Assembly: GCA_964613215.1 (NCBI GenBank)
Contig: CAZTHK010000017.1
Location: forward strand, 1-64,000
Source: CAZTHK01 sp964613215
GTDB taxonomy: Bacteria; Krumholzibacteriota; Krumholzibacteriia; Krumholzibacteriales; CAZTHK01
Direction of reading: 5' to 3'
Length of the DNA stretch: 64,000 nucleotides
Shown piece by piece: positions 45,336 to 54,302 of the stretch. The position numbers and the translations under genes were made by a program. The notes beneath the pieces are model-generated. The model was given only the letters and a program-made list of their open reading frames with translations. It had not been told where the DNA came from and made no database searches. Position 1 is the stretch's first letter; every line of letters begins with the position of its first letter.

Positions 45336-45819
45336 ATCAACCAGAAATCAATTCACCGGCACCAGGGATGTAATCCTGTTCCTGATAATATTTCTTGCCG
45401 TTTCTGCAGCACTCTACCTGCTGCATATATTTTTCGGGGATTTCTATATATATATAACCGGCTACGGGGCCAAACCCCTTCTGGCACTCTTCGGATATGA
45501 GATGGATACAGACAGGTTACTCCTGATAAAGGATGAAATATCCCTGAACCTGATCGTTTTCCTCTCCCTGGTTATTTCAACCTGGAGGATATCGATTTTG
45601 AAGAGGCTCAAGGCAGCAGGCTGGGGGATACTAATCCTTACCGCCGCCAACTCGATAATCGCCTTTCTCACCTTTCTCAGCGCTAAAAGGGGAAGCGAAT
45701 CCCTCTGGACAGGGACCGAATTTCTTAACCTGACCATCAACTTCTTCCTGGCTCTGCTCCTCTGGTTTCTGCTGCTGCCAATCAAATCCCACTTCCCCTA
45801 CAGGAAGAACAGTAAGTAA
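45319..45819 (+). CDS. Exosortase-associated membrane protein
   Basis: A 166-residue protein with four predicted membrane helices (about residues 18-39, 72-90, 98-117 and 137-157) and a basic C-terminus (SHFPYRKNSK). It overlaps the exosortase by 17 bases (or by 8 bases if the ATG at 45328 is used), so the two are co-translated. Small membrane proteins encoded after exosortase H-type genes are known, and their function is not established. No domain can be named with confidence beyond that context. Confidence 0.65.
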   Translation: MIRMNESTRNQFTGTRDVILFLIIFLAVSAALYLLHIFFGDFYIYITGYGAKPLLALFGYEMDTDRLLLIKDEISLNLIVFLSLVISTWRISILKRLKAAGWGILILTAANSIIAFLTFLSAKRGSESLWTGTEFLNLTINFFLALLLWFLLLPIKSHFPYRKNSK

Positions 45820-46049
45820 TTTTGCTCTGATCCAGGCCTTTTTTCATACTGAAAAAAAGATGAGATAATTCCCGGTCCCGGAAAATCCTCTCTGATAAGC
45901 CGGCTCCTTCGCTGGTAAACCATTGCCTATTTCCCGCACCGGTACCGGGCAACACAAGTCCAGGTATACCGGGACCGCTTCAATACAGTGATATAGGGTT
46001 TGAATTGAAATCTGATACTATTGGGCATTCTGGTGTAATGCCAGCAAAG
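45820..46049. other. Convergent intergenic region
   Basis: Between the cassette and the 3' end of cysS. It contains an A/T hairpin (TTTTTTCA with TGAAAAAA, 45839-45857), the right flanking repeat, and a 6-bp hairpin GGCATT with AATGCC near 46030. No gene seen. The A/T hairpin could end transcription on either strand. Confidence 0.4.
45877..45949 (+). repeat. Flanking direct repeat, right copy
   Basis: Right-hand partner of the repeat at 43417-43490, same orientation. It has CCGGTACCGG (a 10-bp palindrome) where the left copy has the 7-bp hairpin. Together the copies bracket the exosortase cassette exactly. Confidence 0.75.
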
Positions 46050-47483
46050 TCAGCTCTTCTTCCCGGTAACCTTGGTACCCCGGGGAGTATCCTCCACCAG
46101 GTATCCCCTTTCACCAATTTCATCCCTCAGCCGGTCTGCCAGTTCCCAGTCCTTCTCATTTCTGGCCTTCTCTCTACGGCGTACCACTTCCATGACATCT
46201 TCAGGTATCTCCTCTTCACCGGAGGGAAGACCCCGGGCAAATAATCCCAGAATGGAGTCGAACACCTTCATGGCATCCAGGATCTTCCGTATGGCGGAGG
46301 GGTCTCTGGCCAACCTCTCCTCATCTTCCGTTCTGGCCCGGTTAACCTCCCTGACCAGCCGGAATACATGGCCTATCGCCCCGGCGCTGTTAAAATCATC
46401 ATCCATCGCCTCCATGAAACTCTTCTTAACATCATCCACTACCCGGGCAAGCTCATGCGGCTCGCCTGCGGACTCTCCTTCACCCCCTTCTTTCAGCTTC
46501 CCGGAGAGATACTTGCACATCTTCTCTATCCTTTCAAAACCAGCCTCCGCCTCCTCTAACCTCTCCCTGCTGAACTCCGCCCGGTTTCTGAAATGGGTGG
46601 AAAGAAGATAGAATCTTACCACCTCTCCCCTGAACTCACTGCAAATCTCCTCCATGGAGAAGAAATGTCCGGTCGATTTTGACATCTTCTCCCCCTGCAG
46701 ATTCAACAATCCGTTGTGCAACCAGAACTTTACGAAATCCTTCCCGGTTAAGGCCTCGCTCTGGGCAATCTCGTTCTCGTGATGAGGAAAGACCAGGTCC
46801 TGTCCGCCTCCGTGCATATCCAGGGTTTCACCCAGGTACTTCATCGACATCACCGAACATTCGATATGCCAGCCCGGTCTTCCCATCCCCCAGGGACTCT
46901 CCCAGGATGGCTCACCCTGCTTGGCCTCCTTCCACAGAGTGAAATCGAGAGGATCCTCCTTCTCTTCACCAACCTCTATCCTTGCACCGCTTTTGAGATC
47001 ATCTATCTTTCTGCCGGAGAGCTTTCCATATCCCCTGGAACGGCGCACTCTGAAGTAGACATTCCCTCCCGACTGATAGGCAAATCCCTTCTCCACAAGC
47101 TTTTTCACCGCATTCACAATATCTTCGATATGCTCCGTAGCCCTGGGATAGACATCGGCAGGGAGGATGTTCAGTTTACGGGAATATTTGAAATACTCCT
47201 TAATATTCTTATCGGCTATCTGGCTGCATTCCACCCCCTCCCTCTGAGCCCTGTCTATAATCTTGTCATCCACATCCGTGAAATTCTGAATGTATGTTAC
47301 CCCGTATCCAAGGTAAGCCAGATAACGCCTTATCATGTCGCCCGCCACAAATGCCAGCATATGCCCTATGTGGGGAATTCCCTGAACAGTCAGGCCGCAG
47401 AAGTAAATTCCTACTTTCTTGTCATTCAATGGTTCGAACTGGTCCTTCCGGCCCCGAAGGGTATCATATACTTTAAGTGCCAT
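46050..47483 (-). CDS. cysS: Cysteinyl-tRNA synthetase
   Basis: A 477-residue class I synthetase. The signature motifs are GIPHIGHMLAF (HIGH type, near residue 35) and GEKMSKSTGHFF (KMSKS type, near 268). Zinc ligands are CGLTVQGIPHIGH (Cys near 29) with the WHIECSVMS and HHENE regions. The C-terminal part includes the short DALR-like and anticodon-binding domains. AAGGAAGGG precedes the ATG. It is the last gene of the run from yicC. Confidence 0.97.
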   Translation of the reverse strand: MALKVYDTLRGRKDQFEPLNDKKVGIYFCGLTVQGIPHIGHMLAFVAGDMIRRYLAYLGYGVTYIQNFTDVDDKIIDRAQREGVECSQIADKNIKEYFKYSRKLNILPADVYPRATEHIEDIVNAVKKLVEKGFAYQSGGNVYFRVRRSRGYGKLSGRKIDDLKSGARIEVGEEKEDPLDFTLWKEAKQGEPSWESPWGMGRPGWHIECSVMSMKYLGETLDMHGGGQDLVFPHHENEIAQSEALTGKDFVKFWLHNGLLNLQGEKMSKSTGHFFSMEEICSEFRGEVVRFYLLSTHFRNRAEFSRERLEEAEAGFERIEKMCKYLSGKLKEGGEGESAGEPHELARVVDDVKKSFMEAMDDDFNSAGAIGHVFRLVREVNRARTEDEERLARDPSAIRKILDAMKVFDSILGLFARGLPSGEEEIPEDVMEVVRRREKARNEKDWELADRLRDEIGERGYLVEDTPRGTKVTGKKS

Positions 47484-47504
47484 AAGTTCCCTTCCTTAGA
47501 ATTG

Positions 47505-48569
47505 TTAAACCAGGTTGTCCACTGTCTCGCTGTCCAGCCTCCTGATCATTTCTCCAACCAGCTTCACCACGCTGTCATAATCCTTCCGGTGTATGATGCC
47601 GGCCGCACTATGAATATACCGGGTAGGAAGACTGATTACCAGGGTCGGCACCCCCATCCTGTTCAGGTGTACCTTGCCCCCATCGGTCCCTCCAAATGGA
47701 ACTGCGCTGTAATGATATGAAATTTTCTTCTCTTCCGCTACCGAAACCGCCAGGTCCCTCAATCTCATATTGGGGAGAAGGGTGGCGTCGTAAACACAAA
47801 TGGAAGCGCCTTTACCCAGTTTTTCTTCTCCTCCCTCCGGAGATCCCGGAATATCCTGGGCAATACCCACATCTATCACCAGGCAGACATCAGGATCAAT
47901 GCTGTATCCGCTGGTTACCGCTCCCCTCAAACCTACCTCCTCCTGCACTGTACCCACACCGAAAATTGTATTCCCTGTTTTCTCTCCACCTAACCTTTTC
48001 AGTATCTCCACTACCGCCACACAACCCGCCCGGTCATCCCAGGCCTTGGCCATATATGTGCTGTCTCCCTCCATAATGGTAAAAGGGAAGGAGGGAACAA
48101 TGGGATCTCCCGGACGTACTCCAGCACCGGCAGGGGTCTTGTCTCCGGTTAAACCGATATCCACATACAGGTCTTTGGACTTGACCATCTTCGATTTCTC
48201 ATCCTTCTCCATAAAGAAGGGGCTTTTCGAAGACACCACACCGGGAAAATCCCTCTCTCCGGTTCTTACCACCACCGGAAGTCCAACCAGCCTTGCCGGC
48301 CACCATCCCCCCAGAGTGTTGAACTTGATGAACCTCTCGGACAACCGGGAAACCATCATTCCGACCTCGTCCATATGGGCTGCGATCATTACTCTGGGCC
48401 TCTTCTCATCCCTCCCCTTAAGCCGGGCTATGAAAGAACCCAGCCGGTCCTTTTTAATATCTGCATATTCAGCCAGATTCTCCTCCATAAGATTGAAAAC
48501 TTCTCCCTCACAACCCGAAACCGCAACAGCCTCGGTGAATTTCTTGAACAGCTTTTCGGTTTGATCCAT
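47505..48569 (-). CDS. M42-family aminopeptidase/endoglucanase-type peptidase
   Basis: A 354-residue dinuclear zinc peptidase of the FrvX/PepA group. Metal and catalytic motifs are IAAHMDEVGMMVSRL (His, Asp), KAWDDRAGCVAVVE (bridging Asp), GTVQEEVGLRGAVTSGYSID (catalytic Glu pair) and FGGTDGGKVHLNR. It forms large tetrahedral dodecamers in characterised relatives and degrades peptides in the cytosol. GGGAG precedes the ATG. It is encoded between ddl and cysS, 21 bases upstream of cysS. Confidence 0.92.
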   Translation of the reverse strand: MDQTEKLFKKFTEAVAVSGCEGEVFNLMEENLAEYADIKKDRLGSFIARLKGRDEKRPRVMIAAHMDEVGMMVSRLSERFIKFNTLGGWWPARLVGLPVVVRTGERDFPGVVSSKSPFFMEKDEKSKMVKSKDLYVDIGLTGDKTPAGAGVRPGDPIVPSFPFTIMEGDSTYMAKAWDDRAGCVAVVEILKRLGGEKTGNTIFGVGTVQEEVGLRGAVTSGYSIDPDVCLVIDVGIAQDIPGSPEGGEEKLGKGASICVYDATLLPNMRLRDLAVSVAEEKKISYHYSAVPFGGTDGGKVHLNRMGVPTLVISLPTRYIHSAAGIIHRKDYDSVVKLVGEMIRRLDSETVDNLV

Positions 48570-48598
48570 TTAAATCTCCCATCTTGTAATAATTCTAT

Positions 48599-49624
48599 CT
48601 ACCGGACCATACCACCGGCTCTGCGGAGGGCAATTTCGCATATCCTTTCCACCAGCCCGGCAAAACTCATGCCAGCTGCTCCGGCAGCCATAGGTACCAG
48701 GCTGAGGTCGGTCATGCCCGGAAGGGTATTCAATTCCAGGCAGAAACTTTCCCCCCGGTCACTCAGCCTGAAATCAACTCTGGCATAATCACGGCAACAA
48801 AGCGCCTTGTATGCACGAACCGCCTCCACCTTTATCCTTCCCTCTATGCCTTCATCTATGCGGGCGGGTACTATATAACTGCTGGTCCCCTTGGTATACT
48901 TACGCTTGTAATCGTAGAACCCACCCTGGGGAACCACTTCTACCAGGGGAAGGACAGTTCCATCCAGAACGGTAGCAGTAATCTCCTTCCCCCCGATATA
49001 TTTTTCCACTATCAGGGCATCATCATATCTGGCAGCTCTCTCCAGGGCGGCCTCCAATCTGTCATCATCCGGCACAAATGAAAAGCCTACGCTGGAACCC
49101 TGGTTGTTCGGTTTAACCACCAGAGGGAATCCCATCTCCGACTGTATAATCTCCAGTACCCTCTTGACCTCCACATCACCACCCATTCCGGTAAGAATAT
49201 GAGGAGCCGTATTAACACCAGCCTGGCTGAATAGCGCTTTGGACCTGTCCTTATTCATTGCCAGGGCACTTCCCAGCACTCCGGCTCCGGTATAGTTAAT
49301 TCCGGCTGCATCCATTACCGCCTGTATGGTTCCATCCTCCCCGCCCCCTCCATGCAGAGCGTTGAACACTACCTCACTTCCCCTCACCGCGGGAAAGTTC
49401 AACCATTCGAAGGCCCTGGCGGGATCAAGCTGTAGCAGTTCCTCCGGAGGGTTCTCTCCTATTAACCCTCCCTCCGGTTCCCCCTGCTCCTCCTCCGGAA
49501 GAGCCGGATCGACGGGGAAACACTGATGGCCCCTCTCCCTCAATCCCTTCAGTATACACCTGCCGCTGGCCAGAGAAACCTCCCTTTCCGGAGAATCTCC
49601 CCCCAGGAGCACCGCCACCTTCAT
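48599..49624 (-). CDS. ddl: D-alanine--D-alanine ligase
   Basis: A 341-residue ATP-grasp enzyme that makes the D-Ala-D-Ala of peptidoglycan. Conserved parts are VAVLLGGDSPEREVSLASGR at the N-terminus, LHGGGGEDGTIQAVMDAAGI, GSSVGFSF, and DYARVDFRL and LELNTLPGMTDLSLVPMAA at the C-terminus. A longer frame from 49705 overlaps gltX; the ATG at 49624 has GGAGG about 8 bases upstream and gives the family start. Confidence 0.95.
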   Translation of the reverse strand: MKVAVLLGGDSPEREVSLASGRCILKGLRERGHQCFPVDPALPEEEQGEPEGGLIGENPPEELLQLDPARAFEWLNFPAVRGSEVVFNALHGGGGEDGTIQAVMDAAGINYTGAGVLGSALAMNKDRSKALFSQAGVNTAPHILTGMGGDVEVKRVLEIIQSEMGFPLVVKPNNQGSSVGFSFVPDDDRLEAALERAARYDDALIVEKYIGGKEITATVLDGTVLPLVEVVPQGGFYDYKRKYTKGTSSYIVPARIDEGIEGRIKVEAVRAYKALCCRDYARVDFRLSDRGESFCLELNTLPGMTDLSLVPMAAGAAGMSFAGLVERICEIALRRAGGMVR

Positions 49625-49667
49625 AACATATCCCTCCGGCGTGCTGTCACAACAGAGATCATCCCGC

Positions 49668-51116
49668 TCAGTCCCCCCTCCGGATAAATCTGCGCAGAGA
49701 CTCAATTACATTCCGCTTGCCCTTTATTTTCATGACCTTAACCATATTGGGCCCATGTTCCATCCCGCTTACCCCTATCCGGAGCGGCATGTACAGATGC
49801 CTGCCCTTGAAACCGGCTTTCTTCCCGGCACTTTTGATGGCTTGAAAAATCTCACCCTCCTCCCAGTCCCTGCAGTTATCCAACTCTTCCACCAGTGCGG
49901 CGAAAAGCCTGCTATTCTCCTTCAGCTGCCCGGCCTGCCGGAGATCTAAAGGGGGAATCCCGGGAGAGAAAGCCTTCACCTTATCACCGATCTGGGAGAA
50001 GCAATCCAGATCTTCCGAGATAACCTGAAACATCTCCTCGAGGGAATCATTATCATACTCCTCCAGGAATTCATCCGGAAAATACTCCCTGGCGGCATCA
50101 AAATACCTGTCCGCCCCACCCGCTCTTATATACTCTGAGGAGAACCAGTTAAGCTTCTTCATATCAAATATGCTGGGACTCTGAGAGACCCTGTCCAGAT
50201 GAAAGGACTGTATCAACTCCCGGAGAGACATTATCTCCCTTTCATCCCCCGGCGACCAACCCAGAAGAGCGAGGTAGTTTACCACCGCCTCCGGCGGATA
50301 CCCCTGGATGCGATAATCCTCCACGTTGGGAGCACCGTGTCTCTTACTGAGTTTGGACCTGTCACTTCCCAGAATCAGAGGAATATGGGCGAACCGGGGA
50401 TGGGAGAAACCCAGAGCCTGATAGATCATCATCTGTCTGAGGGTATTGGAGAGATGCTCCTCCCCTCTTATCACATGGGTTATCTCCATCAGTGTATCGT
50501 CCACTGCCGCCGCAAAGTTATAGGTGGGCAATCCGTTCGACCTGACAATAACAAAATCCCCCACCATTCCGGGGGGAAACACAACCTCACCACGGATCAG
50601 ATCGTCCAGTCGCCACTCCCCCTGGCCTGATATATCGAACCTCACCGATTCGGGACGTCCCTCCTCCCGTTTCTTCTCCATCTCCTCCGGGGAAAGATCG
50701 CGGCAGGTTCCATCATAGCGGGGAGGTAATCCCTCCTCAGCCATCCGGTCCCTCTTCTCCTTCAGCTCCCTGTCTGTACAGAAGCAGGAATAGGCTACCC
50801 CTCTTTCCTTCAGAATGCCGGAATATTTCTTATATATATCCAGTCTCTCCGACTGACGGTAGGGTCCCCTTTCCCCCCCTATCCCGGGGCCCTCATCCCA
50901 GTCCAGTCCCAGCCAGGATAGATCCTGAAGTATATTCTCTTCCAGTTCTCTGGCCGAACGGGCCAGGTCTGTATCCTCCACCCTCAGTATAAAACTCCCC
51001 CCCTTATGCCGGGCAAACAACCAGTTGAACAGAGCCGTTCTGGCCCCCCCCACATGGAGATGACCGGTTGGGCTGGGAGCGAATCTTACCCTTGCCGTTT
51101 TCCTTCCGGATTTCAT
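49668..51116 (-). CDS. gltX: Glutamyl-tRNA synthetase
   Basis: A 482-residue class I synthetase. It has RFAPSPTGHLHVGGARTALF (HIGH-type) and DRSKLSKRHGAPNVED (KMSKS-type), and the conserved FNWLFARHKGGSFILRVEDT. The ATG at 51116 is used in preference to a GTG nine bases upstream. A second GltX for Gln or GatCAB is not in the window, so its tRNA specificity remains open. Confidence 0.96.
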   Translation of the reverse strand: MKSGRKTARVRFAPSPTGHLHVGGARTALFNWLFARHKGGSFILRVEDTDLARSARELEENILQDLSWLGLDWDEGPGIGGERGPYRQSERLDIYKKYSGILKERGVAYSCFCTDRELKEKRDRMAEEGLPPRYDGTCRDLSPEEMEKKREEGRPESVRFDISGQGEWRLDDLIRGEVVFPPGMVGDFVIVRSNGLPTYNFAAAVDDTLMEITHVIRGEEHLSNTLRQMMIYQALGFSHPRFAHIPLILGSDRSKLSKRHGAPNVEDYRIQGYPPEAVVNYLALLGWSPGDEREIMSLRELIQSFHLDRVSQSPSIFDMKKLNWFSSEYIRAGGADRYFDAAREYFPDEFLEEYDNDSLEEMFQVISEDLDCFSQIGDKVKAFSPGIPPLDLRQAGQLKENSRLFAALVEELDNCRDWEEGEIFQAIKSAGKKAGFKGRHLYMPLRIGVSGMEHGPNMVKVMKIKGKRNVIESLRRFIRRGD

Positions 51117-51210
51117 ATAAATCACTCTACTTCAAATCAGTAGAAGGGCCCTGGTACAGGGTTGCCTTATACTTGAACCTGGTTTAAAAAATAAGCTGCC
51201 TGATTTACTC

Positions 51211-51696
51211 TCACTTCTCATCCAGCAATACTACCGCCTCGGCCGATATTGCCTTACCCCTTCCTACATCTCCCATGCCCTCCCCCCGGGTCGCCTTCAC
51301 CGATATCAACTCCGGCGGAACCCCCATTACCCCGGCTATCCTGCCAACCATTCGGCTTCGGTATTCCGACAGCCTGGGGCGTTCGGCCTGAATAATGGTA
51401 TCGGCGTTAACCAGCCGGTGTCCCCTGCTCTTCATCATACCGCAAACCTCCTCCAGGATTCTGATGCTTGATATCCCCCTGTATTTCCCGGTCTGGGGAA
51501 AATGATCGCCCAGATCGCCCATGGATAGAGCACCAAGAATAGCATCACTCAGAGCATGAATCAGCACATCGGCATCCGAATGACCATCCAGCCCCAGATC
51601 AAAATCGATCTTTATCCCTCCCAAAACAAGATTTCTCCCCTTCACCAGGGGATGAATGTCGTATCCCATGCCTATCCTCAAATAATCCCCCTTCAC
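51211..51696 (-). CDS. ispF: 2-C-methyl-D-erythritol 2,4-cyclodiphosphate synthase
   Basis: A 161-residue MEP-pathway enzyme, forming MEcPP from CDP-ME-2-phosphate. The metal-binding motif is GMGYDIHPL and DGHSDADVLIHALSDAILGA. TIIQAERPRLSEYRSRM and VKATRGEGMGDVGRGKAIS are also conserved. The annotated start is GTG. It follows ispD by 32 bases. Confidence 0.96.
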   Translation of the reverse strand: MKGDYLRIGMGYDIHPLVKGRNLVLGGIKIDFDLGLDGHSDADVLIHALSDAILGALSMGDLGDHFPQTGKYRGISSIRILEEVCGMMKSRGHRLVNADTIIQAERPRLSEYRSRMVGRIAGVMGVPPELISVKATRGEGMGDVGRGKAISAEAVVLLDEK

Positions 51697-51728
51697 CGGG
51701 GCAGAGATGAACCGGTCAACCAGCTGCC

Positions 51729-52454
51729 TTATCGACCCTGCTGCTCATCCTGCTCATTCAGTTCCAGCCTGCTTGAGGTCAGGAAGCTTTTGATAATCTT
51801 CAGATCCTCTTTTACGGTAACCTTGATATTCCAGCGTTCTCCCTCCACCACCGCTACCCGGTGGCCCGACTCCAGCACCAGCGAACTTTCGTCGGTGGCT
51901 CTCCTGATCAATTCATCGGTGGTGTGAAATGCTTTCTTCAGCACCTCCAGCTTGAACACCTGGGGAGTCTGTATGGTAACAATCTTCTTCCTGGGCACCG
52001 TTCCCTCCAGCATATCACCTCTTAACCGGGCTAATGTTTCGGTAACCTGCAGCACCGGTACAGCCGCATCATACTTCTCCGCCTCACTGGCCACCCGTGA
52101 TATCAGTGAACTGGAGATGAAGGGCCGGCAGGCATCGTGTACCATCACAAAATCCGCCTTATCAATGTGAGACAAACCTATAGCCACCGATTCCTGTCTG
52201 CTCTCACCTCCGGCATATATCTCCAGTTTGTCGCCGGGGACCAGCTCTCCAAGTGACTGAGCGGCCTTGTCAATCCAGCCCTGAGGAACCATCACCACAA
52301 ACCTGCCGATCCCGCCCCAGCAAACCAGATTCCTCATGGACCACACCAGCAGAGTATGGTCCTCCACCGGATAGAAACTTTTAGGCACCTCCCTGCCGAA
52401 ACGCATACCTCTGCCTGCTGCTGCTACCAGCCCTACTGTTACTTTGTCCTGCAT
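51729..52454 (-). CDS. ispD: 2-C-methyl-D-erythritol 4-phosphate cytidylyltransferase
   Basis: A 241-residue nucleotidyltransferase that makes CDP-ME. The N-terminal nucleotide loop is AAAGRGMRFG. VMVHDACRPFISSSLISRVA and PRKKIVTIQTPQVFKL are conserved, as is ATDESSLVLESGHRVAVVEG. An earlier ATG at 52472 is possible, but GGAGG inside that segment is the better-placed ribosome-binding site for the ATG at 52454. Confidence 0.95.
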   Translation of the reverse strand: MQDKVTVGLVAAAGRGMRFGREVPKSFYPVEDHTLLVWSMRNLVCWGGIGRFVVMVPQGWIDKAAQSLGELVPGDKLEIYAGGESRQESVAIGLSHIDKADFVMVHDACRPFISSSLISRVASEAEKYDAAVPVLQVTETLARLRGDMLEGTVPRKKIVTIQTPQVFKLEVLKKAFHTTDELIRRATDESSLVLESGHRVAVVEGERWNIKVTVKEDLKIIKSFLTSSRLELNEQDEQQGR

Positions 52455-52542
52455 TCCTGCTAATTCCTCCATTATGTTTTATTCTAAAATTTAAATACCA
52501 GCCCCTCAACTTCACCCCCTCATCCCGGACAAGCAGTCCCGT

Positions 52543-53439
52543 TCAGAAAATCTCCACTGTAAGATATTTCTTCGGGTTAGCCTTTATGTCCTTTATCAGC
52601 GAATCCAGGTTCTCCACCGTATTTTCCAACCGGGTAATCAGCTTTCTGTTCTGCACCAGAGCTCCCAGAGAGCTTTCCTCTTTACTCATCTTTGCGGTTA
52701 TTCCCGCCAGAGCCTCTGATACTTCCCTGGTCCCGGATACCAGCCTGGGAACATCTCCGCTGGCAGCCTCCAGTGATATCATTATACTGTCCAGCCTGCC
52801 GGCATTACGGGAGAGCAGGGTGTCTATTCTACCGGCTGACCTGCTGAAGGAGCTTATTCCGGCCTCTATCCGGCCGGAATTATTGGTAATCAGCCGGTTG
52901 AGTTCACTGCTGGTCCGGGACATATTCTCAAGAGTCTCACTCAGGTCATCCCCCTGAGAGAGCATGTCGGCCATCTTTCTCATATCCTTGCTCAGAGCGC
53001 TGAGGTCACCCATCAAAGTACCAAGGGAAGCCAGCGCCTCTGATATGCCCGGCTCATAATTACCCTTCAAAACGGTACCCTCCCCCAGATACTGGTCCGA
53101 TTCCCCCCGGATAATCAGCACACTCCTCTCTCCCAGTATGCCTATACTCTGAAGCACAACTCTGGAATCTACGGGGATATTGACATTCTTTTCCATATTC
53201 ATGGCAATTTTAACATCCCTGTCCCGCAGGGTAACCTTCGCCACCTTACCCCTCTCCACCCCGTCCACACTCACTGCATCCCCCTTGGTGATACCACCCA
53301 CCATGGGAAAAAGGGCATAAATTTCGTAGGTATTCTTACGGATATTAAACCCCTGATACCACAGCAATCCCAGTACCAGAACGACCGCTGCTATCAGAAC
53401 TGTTATCCCTACTCTTAGTTCAAGGTTTTTTCTGTCCAT
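52543..53439 (-). CDS. mlaD: MlaD-like MCE domain lipid-transport protein
   Basis: A 298-residue protein with one N-terminal membrane helix (LELRVGITVLIAAVVLVLGL) and an MCE domain (residues about 38-115, FPMVGGITKGDAVSVDGVER and ILGERSVLIIRG). The C-terminal half is helical and rich in Ser and Leu, probably a coiled coil. In Mla systems MlaD forms a periplasmic hexamer attached to the MlaE-MlaF ABC transporter and moves phospholipids between inner and outer membranes. The gene is encoded directly after mlaF. The C-terminus is longer than that of E. coli MlaD (183 residues). Confidence 0.88.
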   Translation of the reverse strand: MDRKNLELRVGITVLIAAVVLVLGLLWYQGFNIRKNTYEIYALFPMVGGITKGDAVSVDGVERGKVAKVTLRDRDVKIAMNMEKNVNIPVDSRVVLQSIGILGERSVLIIRGESDQYLGEGTVLKGNYEPGISEALASLGTLMGDLSALSKDMRKMADMLSQGDDLSETLENMSRTSSELNRLITNNSGRIEAGISSFSRSAGRIDTLLSRNAGRLDSIMISLEAASGDVPRLVSGTREVSEALAGITAKMSKEESSLGALVQNRKLITRLENTVENLDSLIKDIKANPKKYLTVEIF

Positions 53440-53484
53440 ATCCTCTCCCGGAATATTACACTGATTTAATGATTATTCCACCTG

Positions 53485-54294
53485 CTATTCGGTCCTTCCC
53501 ACGAATTCCCTTACTACTTTATTACTGGTGCTTCGAACCTCCCGGGGGGTCCCGGAGAAAATTATCTTTCCGCCGTTGAGCATGGCCAGTCTGTCTCCCA
53601 CCCTGTATGCGCTCCTGATGTCGTGGGTAACTACCACCGAGGTTATATTCATACATCTCTGCAGATCTCTTATCAAATCATTTATATTGTCTGCCATTAT
53701 AGGATCCAGCCCGGTGGTTGGTTCATCATACAGCACCACCTCCGGGTTCATTACCACCGCCCTGGCCAATCCCACCCTCTTTTTCATCCCTCCGCTCATC
53801 TCGACGGGATACTTATGATAGACATCGTTTAACCCCACCAGATCCAGTTTTTCCTCCACCACCCTTCTGATTTCCTCCTCATCCATATCGGTGTGCTTCC
53901 TCAGGGGCAGGGCTACATTATCACCCACCGACATTGAATCGAACAGAGCCGACCCCTGAAACAACATACCAAAGCTCATCCGTATCTGGAACAGTTTCTT
54001 CCTGCTCAGCCGGGTTATATCATTATCCTTGAAGAACACCCGTCCGCTGTCCGGTTTGATCAGGCCGGTGATGGTTTTGAGCATAACACTCTTGCCGCAA
54101 CCGCTTCTGCCCAGGACCACCAGGCTCTCACCCTTCCAGATAGACAGATCCAGGGAATCCAGAACCAGGTTTTTTTCGAAGGACTTGGTTACCCTGCTGA
54201 TCTTTATGATTTCCTCTCCACTATCCATGCTATCCGCTTCACAGTTAACATCCTTCATATGATTTGAAGGGAAAGAATGGTCTTTCACTATCAT
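53485..54294 (-). CDS. mlaF: MlaF-like ABC transporter ATPase
   Basis: A 269-residue ABC ATPase. Walker A is GRSGCGKSVML, the signature is MSGGMKKRVGLARAVV, and Walker B is VVLYDEPTTGLDPIM with the H-loop VVTHDI. The KKR signature is typical of MlaF. The start lies 8 bases after the mlaE stop. The Met at residue 23 would also fit the family start. It powers lipid movement through MlaE. Confidence 0.93.
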   Translation of the reverse strand: MIVKDHSFPSNHMKDVNCEADSMDSGEEIIKISRVTKSFEKNLVLDSLDLSIWKGESLVVLGRSGCGKSVMLKTITGLIKPDSGRVFFKDNDITRLSRKKLFQIRMSFGMLFQGSALFDSMSVGDNVALPLRKHTDMDEEEIRRVVEEKLDLVGLNDVYHKYPVEMSGGMKKRVGLARAVVMNPEVVLYDEPTTGLDPIMADNINDLIRDLQRCMNITSVVVTHDIRSAYRVGDRLAMLNGGKIIFSGTPREVRSTSNKVVREFVGRTE

Positions 54295-54302
54295 GAACCT
54301 CT

